From assembly GCA_963920635.1 (NCBI GenBank), contig OY987298.1, positions 80,795,454 through 80,859,453 of the forward strand: a DNA stretch of 64,000 nucleotides, in the 5' to 3' direction. The translations under genes and the position numbers were made by a program. How positions within the stretch are numbered: the first letter of the stretch is position 1; each line of letters begins with the position of its first letter. This document shows, in pieces, positions 11,663 to 22,265 of the stretch. This DNA is from Pseudeuparius sepicola (lineage: Eukaryota; Arthropoda; Insecta; Coleoptera; Anthribidae). Under the pieces are notes generated by a model, which saw nothing but the letters and a program-made list of their open reading frames with translations, had not been told where the DNA came from and did no database searches.

Positions 11663-12135
11663 CATTGTAACAAAGGTGCAGTTGATCCAAGGGCTGCCGC
11701 CACGGCACCAAAGGTAGGAAGCGCGAGGCGGTCTCCCATACAAAAGTACATCCTTGAAGTAAAAATACATTGCTAAATAATTGCTTTTCACTTGCATATC
11801 CTTATGTTCAATGATGATGAGTAAACTTAAATTTACAGTGGGTCCTGAATTAAGTAGACAAGGAGTCTCCAAGTTTAAAATTCACCACATTGTCAGTACC
11901 AAATTTTAAATCAATTATTGGTCTAGCCCTTTTTATAAGACACGTAGTCATATTTTTATAATTTTATTCTTAACATTTTTTCTAGTACAAATTTTCGACA
12001 TATCCAACGATAAAGCACTTTCGCTAAAAATAAATTTAGGTTTATTGCTCCTATCAAGGTCAACTTAAATCGATTTAGATGCATTTTTATAAATTAATCT
12101 AATAGCCACTTTATAACATAATAAGAACATATAGG
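11663..12135. other. Interval without recognised features
   Basis: A small GC-rich patch (GGGCTGCCGCCACGGCACC) at about 11,690-11,710; otherwise AT-rich and unassigned. Confidence 0.4.
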
Positions 12136-12926
12136 TACAGGGTGCTTCAGTTTTATTCTTAAACACTTCAAAAATAACCTCATTTTTTTGTTCCTATATA
12201 AACTATAAAAAAGTTACAGGGTATTAAATTTGTAAAACATGTATGTGAACTTTGAATATTTACCAAACTAGTTGAGATATTTAAGTCATATTTGGTACAC
12301 GGCATGGGTTAGCATAAAACCTGTTAATATCAAACACCTTGAACAACCAGTGGCGGGGAAACGGGTAATTAGCACAATTGTTTAAAAAAAATGAATCAGC
12401 TTATATAGCAATAAAATATATTTAATTTCTTATGTAAATTTTAATTATAAACCAAAACGCTCTCTTAGCAATTTTTCATATGGGTCATGGTTTCATAGCA
12501 AATTTGATTTTTTCGTATTATATTTCGGAGTACCTACTTATGTCTAAAAATTAACTTAAAAATTCGCTCCATAAGTATAAGAGTTAAAGTAGAAATAATG
12601 AGTTTAGATACTACTTTAAATAAAGTAACTTTTTCCAATAAATTTACCCATTCAAGGTTTTACTTTTCAAGATGGATGTTGAAAGTGTTTGATATTAACA
12701 GGTTTTATGCTTATCCATGCCGTTATAACGTGCATCAAATATGACTTAAATATATCGATTAATTTGGTAAATATTCAATAAAGTCCACATATTTTTTCCA
12801 ACTTTAACACCCCGTAACTTTTTTAAAAGGCCTTAAAATGATTTAGTTTATACAAGAAAGTGCGGTTATTTTTTGGTTTTTTATCACCTGTTGAAGTGTC
12901 CCAGAATAAAACTGAATCACCCTGTA
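12136..12926. mobile_element. 791-bp palindromic MITE with TACAGGGTGCTTCAG ends
   Basis: The left end TACAGGGTGCTTCAGTTTTA pairs with TAAAACTGAATCACCCTGTA at the right end. Inner arms share AAACCTGTTAATATCAAACA (about 12,319) with its complement at about 12,690, and AATATTTACCAAACTAG with its complement near 12,760. Part of an arm recurs at about 57,646-57,725. Confidence 0.85.
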
Positions 12927-14236
12927 TACTTTGAGGACTAAACTTACAAACCAAGTTTCACCCAAACCGGATTATTTAGTTTCGACTTACATAATAAATA
13001 TTTGTCGGAAAGATACACTAACATACAACATGAAACAAAAAATATTAATTTTTGCGTGAATTTTAATTAATATCAATTGAAATTTTTGAATTCGAATGTC
13101 GAAATTCCCTTTCGGTAATGTATAGGTATAGGTATAGGTCCCGACATACCTATATAATTTGAAGTTACATTAATTTTAAACTAAAGCTTTTTGCCGGTAC
13201 CTACAGTGACAGAAGTTTATTTTTGTATTGTATTAAATAATTAGTTGGAAGAGTGGTAATGCATTTTCTTACGGGTCATCAGTTTTTGGCCTGATAATGC
13301 TACATTTTTTTCTTAAACTAAATCTGCAACTTCTTATTTCAATCTGCGTAATAATACTTGGGCCCTTCCGGATGCGTGGGTACCAGGTGCCATATTATTT
13401 CATAAACCCGTATGATTTTCAAAAGGACCATAGACAATGTTGGGGAAATGAACCCTAAATACCGAATGGTTGTTGTCTCTGGCGTTGCACGTTGCACAAT
13501 AAAATAAAAAACCGCAGTTGCAAAATAATATGTAAGATTTAAGCAAGATATCTTGTTTATTGTCGAATATAAATTTAACGGAGGATTCGGTGGGGTTTTG
13601 GAAAGTCCTCGCTGAAATATAAGGTGGCGGGCGCCGGGCATATTGCTATTCTAACAAATGGTTAATATGTTAACGTTATTGCGGTGGTAAGCCGCCAGGA
13701 AGTTAATTTCGGCCGTGTTGGCATCATTAATCCCTAATGGGGCGCGGTTGATATATGATCTGTGTTAGCCTTGCCGGCAGAATACAGCACCACGCTGTGC
13801 AGAGTTATAGCCGACGACCCTCGCCCTGCGCCGACGGAGGGGAGCTTTATTTTACTGGCGAAGGATTTGGCTGCAGAAAAATCAAAGGTCGTAACTTGCA
13901 AACGAATTACATCGCCTAAATTGGTTTAGACCTACACCAGCCGGAGCTTGCAGTCGGGATCATTTTACGACGATCGGCATAAAAAGTGCCATTTTATAAA
14001 AAGTAATGCGCTTTAACTATGAAACAAAAGACACCGTTTATCGATCTTTTTATGGAGACAGACGATTGAGTCTCCGATTACGCGATAATCTACAATGTAT
14101 TATGATCAAAAAATTATTTATATTATTTGAAAAACTTAACTTTTTATCCAGTAATATTTCCCATTAAAATGACGGGATAATAAATGACGTTAGCGAGTTG
14201 CTGAAGCGTAAAAAACACCTAAGTAGTGCATGGATA
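12927..14236. other. Mixed interval: hexanucleotide run and a GC-rich block
   Basis: A TAGGTA-type run lies at 13,122-13,140. Between about 13,600 and 13,960 the base composition rises sharply with many CpG dinucleotides (GCGCCGACGGAGGGGAGC and neighbours), unlike its surroundings. No ORF with a recognisable product spans it. It could be the remains of a promoter, exon or unknown repeat. Confidence 0.4.
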
Positions 14237-15392
14237 TACAGGATGTTTTTTTAGGTCTACCACCGCCATTTTCTCGGTTGTTTTACGCCCTACAAAAAAA
14301 GCGCAAGAAACAAAAATGTTGCGAGTTTGGACAGCTAAGTGGTGCTGCAAAAGAAATCGGCATCCATGGCCAACTTGTCGCGCAATATTAAAAAAACCTC
14401 AAATTGGGCAAAACTATTAATAGCCGTGGAATGTTTATTTTAAGAGACAGAGGAAAACTTTTATATTGAGAATTGATGGCACTGAGAAGCTTTATCCATC
14501 CACGTAGTCAGATAGTTTCAGCAAATTACACAGGGTCTTCGGCTCTCTTGAGACCATGCAAATTTTTGTCGAGTTTTTTTTAGTACACCGCGAAAAGTTG
14601 GGCATGGAGGCCCATTCCTTTTTTAAAGTCGCCTCGCTGACCAAAATTGCCATATTTTGTTTTCTTACTTATTTTTTGTGCGGCCTAAAATAAGCGAGAA
14701 AATCGCTTAATAAGAAATAAACAAAAAAATTCACAGCCTCAAGAGAGCCGAACACCCTGTGTAATTTGCTGAAACTATCTGACTACGTGGATGGATAAAG
14801 CTTCTCAGTGCCATCAATTTTCAATATAAAAGTTTTCCTCTGTCTCTTAAAATATACATTCCACGGCTATTAATAGTCTTGCTCAATTTGAGGTTTTTCC
14901 ATGGACTACTTTCGAAGATATCTTTGAAAAACCCGAAAACTGCCGAAATTTCTTCGGTTTGTAACTTTTTTGTTTCAAGAGTTACCGAAAAATTTCCCCA
15001 AATGTCATTTGTGGGCAAAACTAATTGCTTTTAACCTACTTTATCAGAATTTAAAACAAGGCCACGGTTTAATGAGTGCTCTCTTAGCACCCACCGAAAA
15101 ATGTGCCAATTTTATTGTACCTCCATGTTTTTCACATTTTTAAAATTTTCTAGTATGCATGACAGCTATAAATAAAAAAAAATAAGTGTTAAGAGAGCAC
15201 CCAACAAACCACGGTTTTTTTCAAATTCTGATAAACTAGGTTTAAAGCAATCAGTTTTGCCCACAAATTTTATTAAGAATTTTTTTCGGTGTGTTTTTAC
15301 GCAAAGTTAGCTCACCAAAAAAGCATTTTTTTTCCAAATAAATTTCTCAGAAAAATACATATTTGTCCCTAACTTTTCGAGAACACCCGGTA
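14237..15392. mobile_element. Palindromic MITE complex with nested palindromes
   Basis: The outer ends are TACAGGATGTTT at 14,237 and AACACCCGGTA at 15,392. One large palindrome (about 14,375-14,905) is centred near 14,645, its arms sharing TTATCCATCCACGTAGTCAG with the inverse near 14,785. Within it, ACAGGGTCTTCGGCTCTC (14,531) and GAGAGCCGAACACCCTGT (about 14,760) look like the ends of another MITE. A second palindrome spans about 14,985-15,300, with CCTACTTTATCAGAATTT against its complement; the same text occurs in the MITE at 34,468-35,242. Confidence 0.7.
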
Positions 15393-16154
15393 GTATATAA
15401 ATTATGAAGGTAGATTCGGATTCTCCAGAGAAAACTGCATCATCCTGGTTCAAAGCTGGTCTTTTCATTTAAAAAAATAAGGATATAATCGGACTTTATT
15501 GGAGACACCTAATAAACCCTGAAAAAGTTTCTCTTTTGCTATGTGAAAAACACAATTCTAATATACTTAGAAAAATAGTTATTTTTGTAACTAGTGCAAA
15601 AACTGCATATTTGTTGCACGAGGAATCAAGTTTTCAGCTCGAGAAGCAGTCGAGGTAACTGATGGACAAACTTCATTTCCAGTATTTTTTTTTTAATTTT
15701 GTTTTATTCATGCCTGTGAAGGTTTCAGGTTCTTCACTTAAAACTCTTTTTCGAATTGTTGTGAAGTTTCCGGTACTGGTACTTGGTTCACCTTCCAGAA
15801 TTTGAGCAGCTATTTCAGTTTTTGTTTTAGAAATTGAAATTTTAATAAAGGTATTTATACCAACAGGTTGAACAGAGCATTTTCCGTTATATTATCTTCT
15901 AAAGAATCTAGTGTGACTGGTAGACTCGGGACGAAGGGATGCGTTTTTGCGATACAACAAAATTAAAACCTCTAATTTTACCGCTTATTACAAATAATGA
16001 TCGAGGTTTGCTTCTCTTGCTATCGGGAATTTTCACAGTTATGATAGAATCCATGTCGTTATGGTAATTTCTGTAACTCGTCTCTGCGGCATGCTCCTGC
16101 AATGCCAAATACTGCAACTATCTATAACAATACACAAGTAAGTAGGTGTAAAGT
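15393..16154. other. Interval without recognised features
   Basis: AT-rich with a 69-codon minus-strand frame (15,908-16,117) that shows no domain motif. Confidence 0.4.
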
Positions 16155-16351
16155 TAAAAATCGGCCAAGTGCGAGTCGAACTCGCACACGAAGGGTTCCG
16201 TACCACCGTACAATATCTAACACTATACATATTTTTAAAAAATACTTTAATAAACAATAAAAAAGAAATAAAAAGTTTGTCTAAGAGCGTGGTTTCGAAC
16301 GCCTGACCTCTGGGTTATGAGCCCAGCAAGCTTCCACTGCGCTACTTCGCT
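16155..16351 (-). mobile_element. SINE with an initiator-tRNA-Met-derived head
   Basis: In minus-strand order the element has a tRNA-like head (16,351-16,281), an AT-rich link, and a tail block reading ACGGAACCCTTCGTGTG and CGAGTTCGACTCGCACTTGG (16,206-16,160). From memory, the tail block is widespread in insect genomes at the ends of repeats. A Pol III A box (TAGCGCAGTGG) and B box (GTTCGAAAC) are intact in the head. Such composition, tRNA head plus unrelated tail, defines a SINE. Confidence 0.65.
16281..16351 (-). pseudogene. tRNA-Met(CAT)-like sequence, initiator type, acceptor stem decayed
   Basis: Minus-strand text begins AGCGAAGTAGCGCAGTGG and continues with an anticodon arm CTGGG-CTCATAA-CCCAG, with CAT at 16,319-16,317. 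This is very close to eukaryotic initiator tRNA-Met. The seven acceptor bases pair poorly with the 3' end (only the two inner pairs are normal), so it is a pseudogene or SINE head and unlikely to be a working tRNA. Confidence 0.65.
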
Positions 16352-16588
16352 GTTTGAGAAATAGACCGTAAGACAGTGACAGATTTTCCTTACTGATTTT
16401 CTCATTTATGCCTTGGAGAGGGTTGAAAGGTAAATCGATGCGGAGTCGGAAAATAGTAATTTTAAGTTTAGCCCCCGGGGAAAACATATGGAAAATTCGA
16501 TTTTTCAAAACAGAAAAAAAGGTACTAATTCTCACTTATGCCATGTTCACCGTGATTTCTTATACTATTCCGACCTCGAAAACCCAAA

Positions 16589-17087
16589 GGCATAAGTGTA
16601 GCGTGTGGAAAAAGGGTCGAATTAAGGGTTTGGCAGATCACACAAAAAATGATTTGGTTTACTGACTTCGTCAGTTATGCCGTTCGAAATGGTGAAAACT
16701 TATATCCTCACTAGCCCAAAAATTGATTGGCAGAAGTGACGCGTTGGGAAAAATGCACTTTTGGGTCGGAAAATAAATCGAAAAATTTTTTTTTCGTCAA
16801 CTGATTTTGTTAGGGATAAAATGAATTGCAATAAAACTTTCTATAGTTTCAGAGGCATAAGTCCAGAAATAAGTTGACGAAAAAAAAAAATTTTTCCGAC
16901 TTATTTTCCGACTCAAAAGTGCATTTTTCCCCACGCGTGACTTCTGCCAATCATTTTTTGGGCTAGTGAGGATATAAGTTTTCACCATTTCGAACGGCAT
17001 AACTGACGGAGTCAGTAAACCAAGTCATTTTTTGTGTGATCTGCCAAACCCTTAATTCAACCCTTTTCCACACGCTACACTTATGCC
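16589..17087. repeat. 499-bp palindrome
   Basis: GGCATAAGTGTAGCGTGTGG at the left end is inversely repeated at the right end. Inner arms pair through CAGTTATGCCGTTCGAAATGG and its complement, and through the TCGTCAAC...GTTGACGA stretch. The centre is near 16,835. It lacks the CAGGGTG end, so it is either a different MITE family or a truncated one. Confidence 0.8.
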
Positions 17088-17359
17088 CATTTTGTTGTTG
17101 CTGACGATGATAACAATCTCAACCCTTGCAATGTCCCAATCTTATGTGGTATTTTGTAACCTAGAGTAAATTATAATACAGGGTATCCTATGGTAGAAAA
17201 CCAACAGGTAATTTGTCATGTAAAAATTAGTGTTGCTATTTATCCACAAATACCTTATAGTTCAGATAAAAGTTGATATGATATAATATTTTTCCAGATA
17301 AATTGAAATCTTTGCAGAAAATATGGTAAAATTTGCACTGAGCTAAGTGTAGCTAAAGG
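17088..17359. other. Unassigned interval with one MITE-like end
   Basis: ATACAGGGTATCCTATGG at about 17,178 resembles a CAGGGTG-type end without a visible partner. Confidence 0.4.
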
Positions 17360-17615
17360 CACGAATAAATAACTTCGCAACAGAAGCCTCCTTAAGGACA
17401 TATGTCAAAAATAACCGAGTCTCCATTTCAATTTTTATAAGAATAGCTGGTATTTTAAACATAAACTGGGTCCTAACACAATCTTTTTGCAATGTAGATT
17501 AACGTAAAATCAAATAAAATGCACAATATTTATCTCGTCAGAAGATATTTCGTCTAAAAGCGAGTCTCCTTTTGACACTTGTTACTAAGGAATTGTCTGT
17601 ATTACTCTTTAGTCT
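17360..17615. mobile_element. Diverged copy of the CACAGAATAAATAGC MITE
   Basis: This matches, with many substitutions, the 259-bp MITE at 27,786-28,044. Shared text includes CAACAGAAGC, AACCGAGTCTCCATTTCAATTT and AAATGCACAATATTTATC. The right end has decayed. It is older than the copy at 27.8 kb judging from divergence. Confidence 0.7.
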
Positions 17616-18424
17616 GTGGTAAAGGGTAATCACCTATTTTTCTGCGTACCACTACTTTTCGTGGACGCATTGTAATAATGCATCATCCGACGATATCTCT
17701 ATACAGGGCCATTCTATCATAAGAGTGTACCTATATAGTTTGTTTATTAAAGCTGCAAAATAAAAAATCATGTACACAAGGTGTACAGGGTATTAAAATG
17801 TCAATAACTTGTAAACCGCAAGGATTGGAGAAAATTGTCAATAACAAAAAATATCATCTGAACAATAATACCTATCCCAAATTATAGGGGATAAAGTTAT
17901 TGAAGAGCAATATCCTGAATATTTATATTTTGGTACTTTGGCATTCAACGATTCAAGCTGAAGAGTTTCGTTTCCTATAGTTCTTGTTTGCTGGGAATTC
18001 CTTATTGTGTTATCATTATTTATATCTTGACAGAGTGTCCGGTTTCAAGCCCTCCGACTAAAACTGTGTAAACTCGGCAGCCAAATAAAAAAAAATTATT
18101 TTAATTTTACCTGCCGTTGCCTTTACTCCTAGGCTATTTTCACATGTGTCTGTGGAATATAACAGCTTTTTCCCCTGTTTTAACGGTCAATATTCAATAA
18201 CCCTACAGTAAACAGAGAAAGGACAATTTTATGGTTTACAAACATATAAAAAGCCGCATTTCAACATATTTTAACTCAAGCTCTCATGCGTTCATATTAG
18301 ATGTAAAAAATAGTCCAATAAATACAACTTGTCATGTTGTCATGAAATTTCAACGCTATCATAACAAAGCTATCTCAAAGGTGTATACCTAGTAGTTATT
18401 TGTGATAAGTTTATCAAAGTGGCT
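17616..18424. other. Interval without recognised genes
   Basis: Isolated TACAGGGCC (17,703) and TACAGGGTATTAAAATG (about 17,785) resemble MITE ends but do not pair. The rest is AT-rich. Confidence 0.4.
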
Positions 18425-19558
18425 ATTTATACGTCCGACGTATATAAAAGTCGGTATAGGTCTTGTGCTCTCATTGGTGAGTTGAGTCACGTAACTTCTT
18501 TGGACGTACATGTAACTTCATACACGTCCGAAGTAAACGTTGCATAAGGAGCGAAAGGGTAATGGACTTTCCCGAAATTTTAAAAGATTTATGCGTTGTT
18601 TATGTACGCCATTTTCGCCCGACATTCGGCGCGCGCCGAATGTCGGCGTAGGGGCGTAAACCAGACATTATTATTTTTTTAATTTCGGGGAAGTGCCTTA
18701 TTTATAATAATTCATGTATTTCGATATTATTATTTCGTACGGCCGCGCCCGTCGCTACCGAATGCCACAATAAGTGGCGAATGCCCCCTTCTTTTTTCAT
18801 ACGGCAGCGCCCATCACTATCGACTGCCATAATATGGGCCGAGGCCCCTTCTTTTTTCATACAGCAGCGCCCATCGCCAAAAAAGAAGGGCAGACGCGCC
18901 TTATTGCAACGTATACTTCGGACGTATATGAAGTTAGATTGTGGTTAAATATACGTCCAAATAAGTCCGTGACTCAACTCACCAATGAGAGCACAAGACG
19001 TTTACAGACCTAGACAGTTAAAGCAAAACCCAATACGCATTTATTACGTAGACGTAACTCATTAACGTAAGCGTGCAAATATCGAATACGTCAAGTTTTA
19101 AAAGTACCTACAGTTAAAGCATGTTTTGAAACGTAACGCCAAGACTCCTCCTGAAGGTGACTTGATGGTTATTTACTTATATCCCTTTATTGGACGTCTT
19201 GTTCCTATCAAAATCGCTGAAAATAAGTTCTTAAACGTTTGACATATTTTTAAAATGCAATTTCTAGTTGCTTATTTACAGTTTTAATATGTTCGTATAT
19301 TCTATATTCCTAGATTCTAATCACTCATCTCACAGTCGGATGTTTCCGCACCAAGGTTTCGGCTCGATACCGCTGCGTTTCGGGTGTACGTACGACGTAT
19401 GTACGTACACGCAAGTTTACGTCAACCGTAAGTTCACTCAAGGAACGTACGTTCGAAAACTCTTTAACGAGCATGCGTAGCTGTCGTTTTCTACGCCTAC
19501 GCCTACGTAGAGGGCTTGGCTTTAACTCTCTACTATTATATACGTCGGACGTATAAAT
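18425..19558. mobile_element. 1.13-kb foldback element rich in ACGT, perfect 22-bp terminal inverted repeats
   Basis: Both ends are ATTTATACGTCCGACGTATA plus TA, perfectly inverted (18,425-18,446 and 19,537-19,558). An inner inverted pair (about 18,459-18,490 and 18,968-18,999; core CTCATTGGTGAGTTGAGTCA) folds the left half. A perfect 28-bp CpG-rich palindrome lies at 18,619-18,646, and an approximate 66-bp tandem pair (CCTTCTTTTTTCATAC...CAGCGCCCATC) lies at 18,755-18,880. The right third (19,380-19,510) is packed with ACGT and GTAC tetramers. The 79- and 70-codon frames inside carry no recognisable motif. Confidence 0.75.
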
Positions 19559-20165
19559 CGCCCCTGTCTAAGTTTATTGGAGAAGATGTACCTTTTGGTT
19601 ATATCTATTTTTATTTTTAATGTTCACTTCATATTTTGAAGCTTATACAGCAGTGGCAGTGTGATCAACAGCTCATACTCGGTAAGGAGGGTAATCGGAC
19701 AGTATTAACAGAAATTACGACTTGTCTTTAGAGGAAGCACTCTATAATAGCTTAATCTTTATATTACAAATTTAATATACTAAATTAATTTAGTTGAAAG
19801 GTAGTCTTGACGGCCAGTTAGATAATAAAGACAAAAACTCACACAAAGGCTATGGCACACAAAGTGATTTCATAGGCAGCTCGTCTTGTGGCAAAAAATA
19901 AGGACAATTGAAATATTTTTTATACAGAAATCACGACTCAACTATCAACGTACGCTGAAAATATTTAATGATCGTTTTCCATTCATTCAAATTAAGCGAG
20001 GAAAATAAATTGAAATAATTTGAAAGCCGATGATATAAATATACAAATCTGTTTAGATTTCACCTGAACAAAACTTTAAAAAAGGTATTTTTATTAATTA
20101 AAAACTAATTATTTCACTGCCAACGTCGGATATGAGTCATTTCATGAGAAGTATCTTCAGAATTG
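19559..20165. other. Interval without recognised features
   Basis: AT-rich, only short frames, no repeats matched elsewhere in the window. Confidence 0.4.
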
Positions 20166-20254
20166 GCCGTATAGGCAAAACGGTAACGGCGCGCGCGGCG
20201 GGAGCCTATAACAACGTCATTTCTTTTAACGTATAGGTTCAACTCCCACACGGT
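20166..20254 (+). pseudogene. tRNA-like SINE head, plus-strand copy
   Basis: The segment starts GCCGTATAGGCAAAACGGTA and ends CACACGGT. Six of seven acceptor positions can pair, counting one G-T. An A-box-like TAGGCAAAACGG and a B-box GGTTCAACTCC are present, followed by a T-rich stretch. The spacing is too long for an ordinary tRNA unless an intron is assumed. A related sequence lies inverted at 20,386-20,456. Confidence 0.4.
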
Positions 20255-20385
20255 GCATTTACTTTTTTTAAATTCTCGACAAAAATACTGATTTTATTAT
20301 TTACTATTTTATTTTACCACAATATACCGCAATACTCGTATTAACATGAAAATCTGTTTTTTTATAATCATTAAAAAAAGGAAAA

Positions 20386-20456
20386 TGCATCCTGTGGAAT
20401 TTGAACCTACGATAAAATAAATGACCCTTTCAAAAAATGCACGCGTTTTAGCGGCC
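20386..20456 (-). pseudogene. tRNA-like SINE head, minus-strand copy
   Basis: Minus-strand text ends GTAGGTTCAAATTCCACAG then GATGCATTTTCCTTTTTTT, parallel to GGTTCAACTCCCACACGG and TGCATTTACTTTTTTT of the plus-strand copy. Together they form an inverted pair about 130 bp apart. The 5' part is more diverged. Confidence 0.35.
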
Positions 20457-20462
20457 ACTTCT

Positions 20463-20520
20463 AGATCGGGGGATAGTGACAGATTTTGGGACGTGATTTT
20501 ACCCAGTATGCCTTTTGGAG
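20463..20520 (+). mobile_element. Solo end of the TAGATCG-type MITE
   Basis: TAGATCGGGGGATAGTGACAG and the following GATTTTACCCAGTATGCCTTTT match the terminal repeat of the element at 33,227-34,013. No matching second end is seen, so this is a fragment. Confidence 0.6.
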
Positions 20521-20984
20521 ATTATTATAGTATGCATATTCTGTTGTTAATAAATGATAAACTAAACACTCATCCCGGGTCCTTCATATTATTAAAATTA
20601 ATTAACATTTGTTTGCAAATTAAGAGTTTCGATACGATTTCACCCAGGCTGCCATGAATCCAGAATAAAATTCAAATAAAATACGACAATTGAAGTGTCA
20701 AAGGCATACCGTTTGCGTGAGCCCAAACGGTGATCACGGTCCGGTATACTTGCATTTTAAAATACGATTTATCCGCGTTTTTAAACAGGCTGCACTTAAG
20801 AAGTGCACATGGTTGTGTTATACATCAGCTACAGAAAAAAATGGCACACCATTTGCCCATGCCCAAGTATACCTAACATTAAAAATATCTAGTAGAGTTA
20901 TTTAACAAGTACGGACCTCGGAGCGACAGCAACTTGAGGGGTGCCAAGTTGTCTCCGCGCTGAAACCGCGGCAGGCTACACAGA
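20521..20984. other. Unassigned interval with weak internal repetition
   Basis: CACACCGTTTG-like and GCCCAAACGGTG-like phrases occur around 20,700-20,870 in inverted and direct forms, probably diverged repeat sequence. No gene is recognised. Confidence 0.4.
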
Positions 20985-22265
20985 TTTTTTACGATGCCAC
21001 TGTCGCTTGTCACAGCACCCCTACAAGGTTTTTTCTCTACTTCTATATCCCCTACCTATCCCCCACAAATATTTGAGATTGATTTGCACAACAATTTCAG
21101 AATTTTCTTCTTTGTGATTTTTTTGCGAAGCCACTGTCAAATATCTTGGAGACCCAGGTTAATTTACACAAAAAAATTCAAAATTTCTTCTTTGAAATTT
21201 TTCTGTGACGCCACTATCGTTTACCACGGCATTCCTACAGCTTTTTCACTACTTCTACATCTCCTACGCTTCCCCACAAAATATATTTCAAATTGAGATT
21301 GATTTACACAATACATTACTCTTTGGGATTTTTTTGCGAAGCCACTGTTGTTTGTTACACCACCCCTACAGGTTTTTTCTATGCTACTACATCACCTATG
21401 CGTCACTTAAAAATATCTTTGAGATTGATTTACACAAAAATCAAGATTTTCGTTAGTCACGGCACCTCCTACAGGTTTTTTTCTATATTACCACATCCCC
21501 TATGCGTCTTTCAAAAATATCGTTTAGATTAAGATTGATTTGCACAAAAATAAGTTTTTTTCTTGGATTTTTTGTGACGCCTCTGTCGTTATTCACGGCA
21601 CCCCCTACAGGTTTTTTTCTGTATTACCACATCCCCTATGCATCTCCCAGAAATATCTTGGAGATTAAGATTGCTTTACAAAAAAAAGACTATTTTTTCT
21701 TGGATTTTTTGCGACGCCACTGTCGCTACCCACGGCACCCCTACAGGTTTTTTCTATACCTACTCCTACATCCTTTACGTGTCCCCTAAAAATATCTTTG
21801 AGACTGACATTGATTTACACAAAAAAATGAGATTTTTTTTTGTGAATTTTTTGGGACGCCACTGTTGTTTGTCGCTGCACCCCTACAGATTTTTTACCTA
21901 CTACTACATCCCCTAAGCGTCTCTCAGAAATATCTTTGAGATTAAGATTGATTTACACAAAAAATTAGATTTTTTCTTGGATTTTTTGCAACGCCACTGT
22001 TGTTATTCACAGCACCTCTACAGGTTTGTCCCATATCTACTCCTATATTCCCTACGTGAACCCGAAATATTTTTGAGACTGAGATTGATCTACACAAAAA
22101 AAACATTTTTTTTTTTATTTTTTTGAGACGCCACTGTCGTTTGTCACGCCACCCCTGCAGGTATACTCTATACTCCTATACATCCCTTACGGGTCCCTCA
22201 AAAATATCTTATTGATATTGATCTACAAAAAAAGAATCAGATTTTTCCATTTGGGTTTTTTTGCG
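20985..22265 (+). repeat. Satellite-like tandem array, about 137-bp unit, roughly nine units
   Basis: A unit consists of GACGCCACTGTCGTT, CACGGCACCCCTACAGGTTTTTT, a CTACATCCCCTACGCGTC segment, AAAATATCTTTGAGATTGA and a T-rich run. The GCCACTGTCG landmark recurs at about 20,995, 21,130, 21,208, 21,342, 21,582, 21,713, 21,856, 21,993 and 22,129. Spacing is 131-143 bp, with one short unit and one unit lacking the landmark. Several 70-100-codon frames run through it in different phases; they are repeat artefacts and not genes. Confidence 0.9.

Noticed and set aside
20994..21916. Series of 70-100-codon plus-strand frames
   Set aside because: They run through the 137-bp tandem repeat in different phases and repeat the same peptide words, so they are artefacts of the array.
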